Position numbers and translations under genes: made by a program | Assembly (NCBI RefSeq): GCF_963678635.1 | Contig: NC_087068.1 | Span: 53,344,213-53,408,212 of the forward strand | DNA: 64,000 nucleotides | Reading direction: 5' to 3' | DNA from: Symsagittifera roscoffensis | Lineage: Eukaryota > Xenacoelomorpha > Acoela > Convolutidae | Shown: positions 42,945-52,765 of the stretch, one piece after another | How positions within the stretch are numbered: position 1 is the stretch's first letter | How the letters are laid out: every line of letters begins with the position of its first letter | The notes under the pieces: generated by a model | What the model was told of the DNA's origin: nothing | Seen by the model: only the letters and a program-made list of their open reading frames with translations | Databases searched by the model: none

Positions 42945-43965
42945 GAAAACGCAACAATGCTTTGTCAACTTTCTGCAAATAATTCTATGAAAAATTCGTT
43001 TGCACAAAATTTCTGCAATTATTTGCGTTTTGACATAGCTCGGCCGCATTCAATAAATGAAAAAACGAACCTTCCTGGCTTAATGTCATTCAAACGTTTG
43101 CTCATATATGTTTCAATACTGACAATGATAGAACGAGCTATTTCACCCTGGAAAAGGGGCCGCAAGCTACTCTCAGCTAAACATTCCGCCATTTTTAGCT
43201 TTTGAGATCAAATGCGAGCAAGTAAAGCCCTTAGTTTTTTCTGGTGGACAAACAGCAGGCATTTTTGGTAGTTTCCATCTCTGCCGTATTGGTCGCGAAA
43301 AATCTGAGATAGTATACTTACACAAGGACAATCATTGCGAGGTCTGGTCAGGCTCTAGCTTCAAGGAAAAAAATGGAGACATTTCGAATAGTTCAACTCT
43401 GAGATACACTGAGATTACATAGTTTTTTGCCATTCAATTACGTTTTGAGTCTCAGAACTAAACTGAATGGCGGACAACCTAACAATTTAAACTTATTTAT
43501 TACGAGTAAAACATCCGAAGTGTATCAATTTTTTTATCCTTGTAATTAGAGTCTGACCAGACATCGGAAATATTGTCCTTGTATGAGTATACTATCTCAG
43601 ATTTTTTGCGACCGATTCTGCGGAAATGAAAACCATCAAAATACCTGCTTTTTGTCCAACTGAAAAAACTTAAGGGTTTTCGTAGCTCGCGTTTGATGTC
43701 AAGGGCTAAAAATGGCGGAATTTTTGGCTAATACTAGCTTGAGGCCTGCTTTCCGGGGTGAAATGGTTCCTTCTATCCTTGTAAAGCATTTGAAAACATA
43801 TGAGCAAACGTTTCAATGAAATTCAGCCAGGAAGCTTCGTGTTTTCATTATTTGAATGCGGCCAAGCATTGTCAAAACGCAAATACCAGCAAAAGTTTTG
43901 TTCTTACGAAATTTTCATGCAATTGTTTTCAGAAAATGACAAAACATTGTCTTTTCATGGCCCTA
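42945..43965. mobile_element. Second fold-back element, ~1 kb
   Basis: The left arm (about 42945-43365) and right arm (about 43550-43965) are complementary: GAGATAGTATACTTACACAAGGACAAT on the left pairs with ATTGTCCTTGTATGAGTATACTATCTC on the right, and further out GCGAGCAAGTAAAGCCCTTAG and TTGCATAATTTCATGTC-type segments also pair. The central ~180 bp holds its own short inverted repeat (GCCATTCA ... TGAATGGC). It is unrelated in sequence to the fold-back at 26-27.7 kb. No transposase was found. Confidence 0.7.
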
Positions 43966-44908
43966 TTTAAATTCTAATCTCATGACGCGCTCAAAATCAG
44001 TGAAGAATGGCGCCAAAGGCTCCGAAATATAAATTTTAGGGTCGGTCAGCCAAAAATGGATTTTTGCAAAAGTATCAAAAGGGGACCTTTTGGGTTGGCA
44101 GGTGTTCGTAAACCTGAAAAGGGAATGTGTTCGCCCCCACACCACGTAAGCTTGCCCCTGTTTCGAGTAAATTTGTTTTAACTTGGTACCTAATTTTGCT
44201 TTGAGTTTCAAAAAAATGGTGGTACTTGAGTTTCATTTGGCGTTGAACTGTTTTTTATCTATTAAAAGATGATTTAAGAAAAATTAGTTTGTTTTTATCA
44301 ATATGTCGTTAAAAATTGCAGCAGCAAAGATTAATAAGCTAAAGAAACACCAATTATGTCAAGAAACTGGTCCTACACTTGCACAAAACTGGTCAAAAAA
44401 ATTAGAAAGTGGTCTTCAATTATAAATTTTTTGAGCGCTAATGAGAAAAATTGAACCCAAGAAACTAAGGAAAAGAATTAATACACTTAAAAAAAACAAA
44501 AACCAGAAAAACAGAAAACATACTTTTTTCTACGACCATAATTACTTCACTGTTGCTTAAAAACTCTTTAAGTTCATTTTTTGTTCGAAACGAATCAGTA
44601 TCAACTGACTTTTTGGACCTTACTTCGTATTGTTTTGCATTTATTGACTGACTATTCAAATAATTTTGATTGAGAAATTTCACTTTTTTCATTATCTTCG
44701 TTTTATGTAGAGAAAAATGTAAAAAATTTTGTGGAGAAAATTCTGATTTTTTTTCGTTTAGTTTTTTTTTCGTCTAAGTTACCTAACGCCATCATCACTT
44801 CAATGTTTATGAAACATTAATTAATTTAGTTGCTTTTTCTCCAAAGAGTTCTAATTATTCAAGATACAAAAACAGGTTTAACTTTTACAAAAAAACATCA
44901 ATGATTGA
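43966..44908. other. Intergenic, nothing recognised
   Basis: Contains CAAAAGGGGACCTTTTGGGTTGGC near 44073, which resembles sequence inside the inverted-repeat element at 51112. The open frames at 43963-44211 and 44465-44692 show no domain. Confidence 0.45.
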
Positions 44909-44914
44909 TTTATT
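44909..44914 (-). terminator. Possible polyadenylation signal of B-box gene B
   Basis: AATAAA on the minus strand about 125 bases past the stop, comparable to the signal in paralogue A. A second AATAAA overlaps the stop codon itself at 45034-45039. Confidence 0.45.
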
Positions 44915-45038
44915 TACATTTTGAATTTTATGAAATGGTGCAAGTAATGATTTAAATCATAAGCTATAAAAAATGGGACTTACAAATAATGGATTTAAGA
45001 AAACAGGGGCGGTAAAACATGCAATCTCCGTGTTTTAT

Positions 45039-46776
45039 TCAGTTTTTCTTCTGGTACAAATAGAGCATCTCTTTGCTCAGAATATTCTCGCATGTATACA
45101 ACTTCCCGTCTTTAGTCATAATGATGAGACCTCTTTTGAATATTGTTATGCTTTGAATCGCCGAAGTAAAGTTGAATTGAAAGATTCTTTCAGTGTCCCC
45201 TTGATTTAAAGGTCGCCTTGGTAGATCGTTTTCTTCTTCAATTGGGATTTTGATAACCTCTACAATTTGACATTCCAGGCACCAAATGGCCAGCGAGATA
45301 AACTTTTTTCCAAATAACCATCGGGAAAAAAAGCCGCATCCAAAGCTTCCTTTGTGTTCGCTGCTGTTCATCCTGTTACAGTAGATAGGGCGCTGGCCGA
45401 AATCAATTTCCTGATTTCTGTAAACTGAGTACAAAAATAACGAATTTTTGGATATGCATGCTATTTTTGGTGTCATATCTTGTCCATCTATGTCATTGGA
45501 TATGGCAAAACCATATGGTTGTTCCGGGTACAATTTCGTGGCACAGGGTACAATTTTGAGATGAAAATCGAGGGATTTGGTATTAGCGTGTGTCGAGCTT
45601 GTTTCGTAGTCTGTGATCCAATCACCATTCGAAAAACGGCAGAAAACAATGACTGGGATGCAAAACTCTGAAGATATCCAATAAGAAAAACTGGCACCTA
45701 CTTGATCCGCGCGACACTTAATCGAAAAATTAGTTTGAAATTTTTTGCAGCTACTTGCGCTGGTGAAGTACAAGCAGTCGTAATCTCCTCCAGGGATGAA
45801 CTTAAAAAACTTCGAGCTGATAGAATCCAAGGGTTTTACGGGTTTTGTGGCTAAAATGTCGGTATAAGTATGAAGCTTAAAGTCTCCGCCATTTAAAATG
45901 GCCAAACTGAATCGATATTTTGTTGATGTGACATGAGCGTTTTCCAAATCTCCTTTATGGCAGGGGAACTCTTTGAATCCGTTAGATGAACTATTCAAAT
46001 CTATTTCCAGTTTACTTATCCTCGTGAAAACAAAACTCTTCAAAAAAGTTCGCAGAAGTTCTATCACATCTTTTCTCAAGTTTTCACGCGCTTGCTGAAT
46101 TTCAGCGTGGTAGTTATCAATTTCTTCTGGTTCGATGTAAACTAGCGGTAATTTTACCTCTTCTGAGAACTTCTCTACAAGTTTTTCAATATTTCCATCA
46201 GAAATCAGGCTTCCAAATTTCAAAGATGATGCACTCAAATAGTCGCGACTTGAACTTTGGGAATCACCAAACTCTTTTAGAACAGTTTCGAATTGTTTCA
46301 TACTTTCACTCAGCTCTTTGTTTTGATTTTCAAACAAGTCTTTCACATCGCTCGTTTCTTTTTGAGTCATATCTAAAGCGTCCATCAGAATTTCTTTGGA
46401 GATTTCAACTATGTTGTTCTTGTATGGTTCAACCATTGAAGTAAATTGTTCTTCAGCTGCTTTCAAAGACTCCAAAAACCCGGCAGATTGCTTGTAAAGA
46501 ATTTCAAGGTTTTCTAAAATTTCATGCAATTTGCCTTTCACACAAACAAGGTTTTCCTCTTTTTCAATCGAATCAATGTAATCATGAGCTTTGTGATTAT
46601 TTAAAGTGCATGTGATGCAAAACATTGTTTGATCACAAGTAATACAGAGGAAGTATTTCACCCGTTTGTGTTTTTCACACACAGATACTGGCGATCCTTT
46701 CTGGTCTGTCACTTCGTCCTTGTCTCGTATGTGTTTCGCAATACAATCCAGACAGTAGTAGTTCCCGGATGCGGGA
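45039..46776 (-). CDS. B-box protein B, main exon
   Basis: Starts with a T completing a Thr codon, then PASGNYYCLDC. 578 codons to a TGA whose last base is also the first A of an AATAAA. The coiled coil and C-terminal region follow paralogue A closely, with many conservative changes and no disruption, which suggests selection on protein sequence. Confidence 0.85.
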
Positions 46777-49164
46777 CTGTTATAGATGTTAGCATTTCAA
46801 TTTTGCAAAAATTAACCGTTGTTACTGTTTGAACACCTTGCAAACTTGGAACGCCTTTTTGTTTTGAGAAAGATTATAGATTGCTTAAGGGTATGATGAC
46901 TGAATATGTATATTTTTTTTGAAAAAAAAAGCAAGCTCACTCCGAGCAGAAAAAAAAACAATTTTTGCTCAGCTAGCCGAGAATGCAGCTTTTGGACTGC
47001 ATTAACAACCCAGGTGCATTAATATTTTAACTCTCTGAAGTTTGCATCGCGATTGGTGCTAAAATGCTAAAATCTATAGAAAATGCTAAAATCTATATTT
47101 CCATACGTCACTTGACTCGGCGTTTTTTGTTTTGAATCGCATGTATTGCAAACAAACTTGGTACTGTATCCAGATAGGTCAAGAAAGCAATTGGAGCATA
47201 AAACTTTCGAGCCTAGAGAACCATTTGTCACAATATTTTCGTCAGAGTCACTGTTCTTCAATTCGCAAGAAACTGTTTTCACCTCTGCAAATAAAGAAAA
47301 GAAAAGTCTAGCTTACTTTTTGTTTTAAAATTATCATGCTGATAGTTTATTAAACGAAACAAAATGAGTCAAGTTTCTTGCTCACTTTTCGGTTCAATCT
47401 AAAAAATCGGTTAAATCTTTTTTTTTTTTTAAAAATAGAACAATTTGAGATGTTTCATATGCAGTAGTAATTTCTAACACTTTTGGCTTGATCTTCTACT
47501 TAAAATTTGAATGTATAGTTAACCTGTCAGGGAATCAACTCTTTGGTTATCCTCGTCAGAATCACTGTTGCTTGTTCCACCGAAGGTTGCCATCCCTACA
47601 AATCATCAGAAGAGTATGTTTTTGCTCTTTCACAAATGTTCTTTCACGACAAGGCATGAATAAAAAATGAAATATTAGAACGCATGAATTAAAAAAGAAA
47701 TCATTTGCATAGTTTCGCGCACTTTTCCGGGCTCTTTCACAATGTTCCGCCATTTTTTTTTAGAAAGAGTAAAAACCTAGTCTTCAACAGTTAGATCATA
47801 GTTGAAGATGGATGGCCTCGGGCAAAAGTGCCGCCTACGGGCACTTCGTGCCCTCAGGCTGGGCTCTTTTTCCTTCGGGCATCTTTCAACTATGTTCTAA
47901 CTACTACAAAGAGTAAAACATACTCCTCAACTGTTAGAACATAGTTGAAGATGGCCTCGGGCAAATGAGCCACCATCGGGCACTTCGTGCCCTCAGGCAG
48001 CCGGGCTCTTTTCCCTCGGGCATCTTTAAACTATGTTCCAACTACTACAAAGAGCCATTCAACTTTAGCATCAATTTTGAAAACTGAGCTCTAATTGCTA
48101 ATCGAGTTATTCAATGTGAAACAATAGTTATGCTTGGTTTTCATTTTACTCTTCAAAAAGATAATAAAATGTGATATTTTTGTTCAGTTATAAATTTTAT
48201 CGATTCAACCTTGTTATTCTAATTGAAATTTAACTGTATCACCAACCTGTCAGAGAATCAAATGTCACGTTATCCTCCTCGTCAGAGTCACTGTTTTTCC
48301 TTTTAACTGGAGTTGCCATTCCTATAAGTAGAAAAATAAATTTGAAAACTTCGAAGCTGCATGCTAATGTTTTATCAGATCAATTTAAAAGAATCAGTAT
48401 TTGTGCCTAGTTTTCTGAATAATCTCAGGAAAAAAAAACTGAAATTTTACGTGCTTCCATGCTTTGTATGCAGTAAAAAATTCTTTTTTTCTTTAAAAGG
48501 ATAATCTAATTTAAAAATAACTCAATGTCTTACCGGTCAGAGAATAATCTGTATTGTTAGCCTCGTCAGAATCACTGTTTCTTGTTCCACCAAAGGTTGC
48601 CATCGCTATAAATCAATCAAAACCAGTCAAATTTAACATCAGTTTTGAAGACTGCAGGTTGATAGTTTATCAAATCAGATTAAATGAGTCATTTGTCGTG
48701 CTGCATCTTCTCATTTATCTCAAAAAGGAAAAAAATATATGATTTGCAGTCAAAAGTTCTAAATTTTAGAGTTGATATTTTGTTTGAAATTTAACTAGAT
48801 GACTAACCGCTCAGAGAATCGTCTGTAACATAATCGTAATCATCATCAGTATCACTGTTCTTCATTTCACGAGAAATTTTTTGCATATCTACAAAACAAC
48901 CCGAAAGTATTAGCCAAATTTAACTTTCAGGTTGAAAAATGTAAGCCAGATATTTATCAAATCACTAAAATGGGTTAGTGTTTATGTTCCATTTTCCAAT
49001 TAATGTTAGAAACAAAACGAACAAATTACGATATTTTTATACAGTCATCAATTCTAATATTTTAAAATTGGTTTATTAACTGTTTGGCCAACCTGTCAGA
49101 GAATCGATTCTACCGTTATCCTCTTCAGAATCACTGTTCTTCATTTCATCGATAGTTGCCATCC
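45039..49164 (-). CDS. B-box (TRIM-like, RING-less) protein, paralogue B, with tandem N-terminal mini-exons
   Basis: The main exon (46776-45039) and zinc exon (47284-47107) join in frame (donor GTATGG, acceptor ATAACAG), and five mini-exons lie upstream (47524-49164). Order: one or more acidic NSDSDE modules; CSNC...CNTC; CLDC...H; B-box 2 with CEKH, CITCDQ, CITC and H...HD; a coiled coil; and a ~350-residue C-terminal region of unknown fold with CLECQIVEVIKIP and a closing LYTCENIL. It is clearly paralogous to the gene at 28125-30582. The zinc exon has GTG where paralogue A starts with ATG, so translation must begin in a mini-exon. Depending on splicing the protein is about 660 to 760 residues. 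The cellular role is unknown. Confidence 0.78.
47107..47284 (-). CDS. B-box protein B, zinc exon with fused acidic module
   Basis: The acceptor TATTTGCAG precedes AG-GTG. Encodes VKTVSCELKNSDSDEN then CSNC...CNTC. The 5' part is a sixth copy of the mini-exon module fused to the Cys exon. Two bases lead in and two lead out, matching the phases of its neighbours. Confidence 0.75.
47524..47595 (-). CDS. Mini-exon e, 72 nt, acidic module
   Basis: Acceptor GATTTGTAG, then GG-ATG, and donor GTTAAC after ...CTGACAG. Encodes MATFGGTSNSDSDEDN and ends DSLTG. Phase 1 at both ends. Confidence 0.65.
47790..47901. repeat. Palindromic MITE-like unit, copy 1
   Basis: Ends GTTAGATCATAGTTGAAG and CTTTCAACTATGTTCTAAC are inverted copies. 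The centre holds the exact hairpin GGGCACTTCGTGCCC and GGCCTCGGGC/GCCCGAAGG. It lies in the intron between mini-exons d and e. Confidence 0.75.
47933..48042. repeat. Palindromic MITE-like unit, copy 2
   Basis: Tandem second copy, 143 bp after the first, with the same ends and the same GGGCACTTCGTGCCC core. The spacer ACTACTACAAAGAG is shared after both copies. Much GC-richer than its surroundings. Confidence 0.75.
48247..48321 (-). CDS. Mini-exon d, 75 nt, acidic module
   Basis: Acceptor CTACTTATAG, then GA-ATG, and donor GTTGGT. Encodes MATPVKRKNSDSDEEDN and ends DSLTG. Phase 1 at both ends. Confidence 0.65.
48534..48605 (-). CDS. Mini-exon c, 72 nt, acidic module
   Basis: Acceptor GATTTATAG, then CG-ATG, and donor GTAAGA, the best donor of the set. 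Encodes MATFGGTRNSDSDEANN and ends YSLTG. Phase 1 at both ends. Confidence 0.65.
48808..48888 (-). CDS. Mini-exon b, 81 nt, acidic module
   Basis: Acceptor TTTTGTAG, then AT-ATG, and donor GTTAGT. Encodes MQKISREMKNSDTDDDYD and ends DSLSG; this is the longest and most divergent module. Phase 1 at both ends. Confidence 0.65.
49093..49164 (-). CDS. Mini-exon a, 72 nt, acidic module
   Basis: Acceptor TCTTTTTGTAG, then GG-ATG, and donor GTTGGC. Encodes MATIDEMKNSDSEEDN and ends DSLTG. The most upstream copy found. Because it also has an acceptor, a further 5' exon is expected. Confidence 0.65.
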
Positions 49165-49548
49165 CTACAAAAAGACAAAAACAGTCGAATTGAACTTTGA
49201 CAACAAAGTTTGTATCAGGACAAAGCCCTGAATTTTCCAATTGCGTTTCAATTTTATGGAGTACTTTAAGTTATAATAATTGATGAATTTAGAAATCATA
49301 ATAAAAAATTTCAAAAATTAGTTTGAGTTTTATGCAAAGCATCCCCCTACACACTTTGTAAAGTACAAAATGAATATTTTTTTTGTCAACAACACGTTTT
49401 CAATAAAATTTTTATCTGGATGAGCTCAATATAGAAGGTTAGGAGTTTCAGTAAAATAAAAAAGTTTGAGCTTGATTGTTAACTTTGCTAATTTTTTTAG
49501 TAAAATACATAGCAAAGTATTAAGTAAGCCAATGAGCATGCTTCACCT

Positions 49549-49690
49549 TGGAACAATTTCTAAGACGGATTTCATCTCCGCTTACGCGTTAACGGCACGA
49601 AAAAAATCGCTCGTTAATTGTACCAAACTGGCTAAATTGGCAATTTTAAAACCCCCATGACTTCATAAAAATTCACAGCTGAAATAACTT
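49549..49690. repeat. Dispersed repeat family R1, inverted partial copy
   Basis: GACGGATTTCATCTCCGCTTACGCGTTAACG and the following AAACTGGCTAAATTGGC are the complement of 32780-32905. Confidence 0.6.
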
Positions 49691-50002
49691 TAAAATTCGA
49701 GCTCAGTAGAGCACAATTTTTCGAACGAAAAAAAATCTGTCAAAAGTTGCTAGTTAAAAAGTCAAAGCTGGTCTAGAGGAAAAACCACCCGAGCAAAAAC
49801 ATTCTGTCTCTTTCTTCGAAAATAGTCAGTTCATTTTTTAAAAATTGGCTAATAAATTATGATATCAATTAAAATGTGCAAGTTTTTGTTCTACATTACA
49901 ATGCAAACTCGGAAAAATATAGAGATCAGCCGGTTTGTTTGTGTTAATCGAATTGCAATGATAATTTAATGAAATGTTAAACTGGAAAACTAATCAAATC
50001 GA

Positions 50003-50277
50003 TGTCCCACGTTTCGCCCCCACACACATTTTGCTCCTCATAATTTTAGTGGCAAATTTCGCCCCTCACACATTTCGCCCCTAATAATCTCACATATTTT
50101 GTCCTCGCACGTTTCGCACCTAACTTATTACACAATTAATTACCGCCGCTTTCTTAATGTACATTTTAGGGGCGAAATGTGCCAGTAATTCATAAGAGGC
50201 GAAATGTGTGAGGGGCGAGATGTGCCACTAGATTTAAAAGGGGCGAAACGTGTGAGGGGCGAAATGTGTGAGGGGCA
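50003..50277. repeat. Palindromic element built of ACACATTTCGCCCCT units
   Basis: The left half has several ACATTTCGCCCCT-type units and the right half has several AGGGGCGAAATGTGT units, an inverted arrangement around about 50140. The unit repeats two to four times on each side with small changes (CGAAACGTGTG, CGAGATGTGCC). Confidence 0.7.
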
Positions 50278-51111
50278 TTTAAATCAGGCTAAAATAAAAC
50301 AAGGAAATTGCTTTGTTTTATTGGAATGAAAAGTTTGACTTTACCAGCTCAATTTGCAGTAAACTGCATTTGTTGAATATTTTTTTGTCAAAAACACGTT
50401 TTCAATAAAATTTTTATCTGGATGAGCTCAATGTAGAAGGTTAGGAGTTTCAGTAAAATAAAAAGTTTGAGCTTGATTGTTAACTTTGCTAATTTTTTAA
50501 AGTAAAATACATACTTTCCTGTATTTTAAATCCTCGCCTATTTTCTGATTTTTACAGTAAATTGAAAATGCAATAATTGAAGATCAAATAACGCTATCTT
50601 TAATTATCGCGCTATCTAGAAAAAAAGTGACAAAAGTGACTGTCTCAATTCTTGGAAAAAAATTTAGATATTTGGTTGGGTTTTCTACATTCCGCACCCC
50701 AACAAAATTGTCAGTTAAACAGTGGTGTTTGCTGTGTCTAACAGGAAATCATCGGAAAATTTTCATTACATAAAATCTACTCCAAAATATAGTAAAGCAG
50801 TTTTTGAAAACAAAGAACCAGAAACTGAACACAAGTTGAAATTTAAAATATTTTGAGCCTTGTTTAAAATTTGTACACACTGTATGTTCCTCGCATAACT
50901 TTCATCAACTCTAAATAATGGTTCTTTTGTTAAAGCAGGGTTCTTCAATTAGCTTTCTTCGTCAAAATTTTTTTCCCCTAAATATTCTTTCCCCTAAATG
51001 TTTAATGTTAATGAAAGTTCGTTTCTGCGATTGCTGAAATGAGTTTGAAGACTACGCTTTGACCGGCCGGATAGTTAGATAAGAAGTAAATAGACAAACA
51101 TGTACAATTCC

Positions 51112-51511
51112 CAGGGGCGGATTTAGGGGGGGGGGGGCGGACGCTCCCTTAGGGATTCGACCCATTGCCGACCCAAAAGGTCCCCCCTTTGGTAATTTTA
51201 CGAAATCCATTTTTTTCCTACAACCCCTAAAATTTTTCTAAAGACGCCCTCAATTTTAAGGGGGAGCGCGCGCAAAAAAAAACACATTTTTTTGTCAAAT
51301 AATTCCAAAAAGTGCCCAAAAAACGGCTTCTTTGACCTCTTTTTTTTCAAAAATTTGCCTACGGCGCAGAAAATTTGGCCAAAACACCGTCTTTTTAGTG
51401 CTCTAGGAGAGCTCGGAAAATAATTTGGTTGACCTAAAAAAAATATCGTCAAAATTTTTGAAAATGTTTTGAAAATCCGCCCTCTTCGATAAAATCCTAG
51501 ATCCGCTCCTG
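51112..51511. mobile_element. Non-autonomous element with CAGGGGCGGAT inverted ends
   Basis: CAGGGGCGGATTTAGG at the left and CCTAGATCCGCTCCTG at the right are inverted copies with 14 of 16 matching. Ends of this type occur on hAT-like and related non-autonomous elements. A G homopolymer follows the left end. I found no matching target duplication. The minus-strand open frame inside is not a recognised transposase. Confidence 0.6.
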
Positions 51512-51842
51512 AACGGAACTCTGTAAAATATTCTCTTTCCCAAGTTCTTTTTTTTTGTTTTCTGACGCCATCATTGTGAATCAATCATCGCAAGATGTTT
51601 ATCATGGCAGTCAAATTATTTTTCATTAACATTGTCTCACCTTTTGAGCTAAGCCAAGTCAATATTAATTGAAGCAAGCAAAATCGAACTATATCATTAA
51701 ACTTGTGAGAACGATTTTTCTTGTGAGAACGAGTACAATTGTAATCAGTAACTAGATTTATCCCCAAAATTTTTTTCGTATAGTTCTTATTTGCTTTTCT
51801 TTCTTGCCTCCTTATTGAACACTAACAGCATTCAGTTTCGTT

Positions 51843-51925
51843 CTTCCTTGGCCTAAGGGGGTAATTCGGTTGCCGTGGTAACTTTATGTCGGATCTTTGA
51901 GTCCCGACTGTACTTTTTTTTCAGT
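51843..51925 (+). repeat. tRNA-like SINE head
   Basis: CCTTGGCCTAAGGGGGTAATTCGG resembles an A box, followed at about 40 bases by GATCTTTGAGTCCCGAC in the B-box position and a T run. Similar in layout to 23258-23330. Confidence 0.4.
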
Positions 51926-52533
51926 ATTTATGAAATGGAAATCGTTTTCCTGTAAAACTTGAATTGTCGGTTTTTTGTTTGTCTGCTGATAATTGTTGGC
52001 TTAATTCCAACATCGGGCAATTTTTGTAATGTCAGCAAATCTCATCGTAAATGCATATGTTTTTGATTACTCATGTAGCTTGTAAAATTTAATGTCTTAA
52101 CGTTGCATAGTTTCTTTGGTTTTTTTCTAAATATTTTTGATTAAAAATATTGGTTGGCCTAAATGGCTTAAGTTTATGTTCTTATGTTTTATGGCTTATT
52201 TGCCGTATTTTGTGGCGCTTCAAAACCAATTTGTGCAAAATTGCAACGTTTGAAAAATTAATTGCTGAAATTTTTTATGACATCTACTTCCTGTGGCACA
52301 TTTCATGTTTTTATTTTCAGCTCAATGAGCGTCCGCCAACTTTTTGTCGGCTTGCCAGCTTACTGGCCGCTCGGTATCTAATAAAAGATTATACTTAATA
52401 TTGTTGGTTGTGTTTTTTTGACAGTTTTTCTTTGTTTTTCTTTTTTATCCCAAAATAATTAAAATTCCCCCCCACTTGCACGCATTGTATCGCAAAAGAT
52501 ATTTTATGTATCGTACATTTTGAAAACAAAAAG

Positions 52534-52765
52534 TGTTCAGTCATAATTGAAACCAATTTGTTCAGTCATAATTGAAACGAAAAGTGTTCAGTCACAATTG
52601 AAGCAAAAACTGTTCAGTCACAATTGAAGCAAAAACTGTTCAGTCACAATTGAAGCAAAAACTGTTCAGTCACAATTGAAACAATAAATTGTTCAGTTAT
52701 AATTGAAGCGAAGCGTTGGGTAATAAAATTCTTCTGAAATCAAAAAGTGTTCAGTCATAATTGGA
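52534..52765. repeat. 26-bp minisatellite
   Basis: Units starting GTTCAGTCA(C/T)AATTGAA at about 52534, 52560, 52585, 52611, 52637, 52663 and 52691, with a detached unit at 52749. The three central units are identical; the outer ones diverge. Confidence 0.85.

Larger units (their letters stand above)
49382..50515. repeat. ~130-bp direct repeats flanking ~880 bp
   Basis: 49382-49511 and 50389-50515 are nearly identical (CACGTTTTCAATAAAATTT, GGATGAGCTCAAT.TAGAAGG, GAGCTTGATTGTTAAC). Between them lie an inverted R1 fragment (49549-49690) and the GGGGCGAAA palindromic element (50003-50277). This could be a short terminal-repeat retrotransposon or a plain segmental duplication. Confidence 0.6.

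Noticed and set aside
52534-52765. CRISPR-like array
   Set aside because: Units abut with no unique spacers, and the genome is eukaryotic; it is a simple 26-bp minisatellite.
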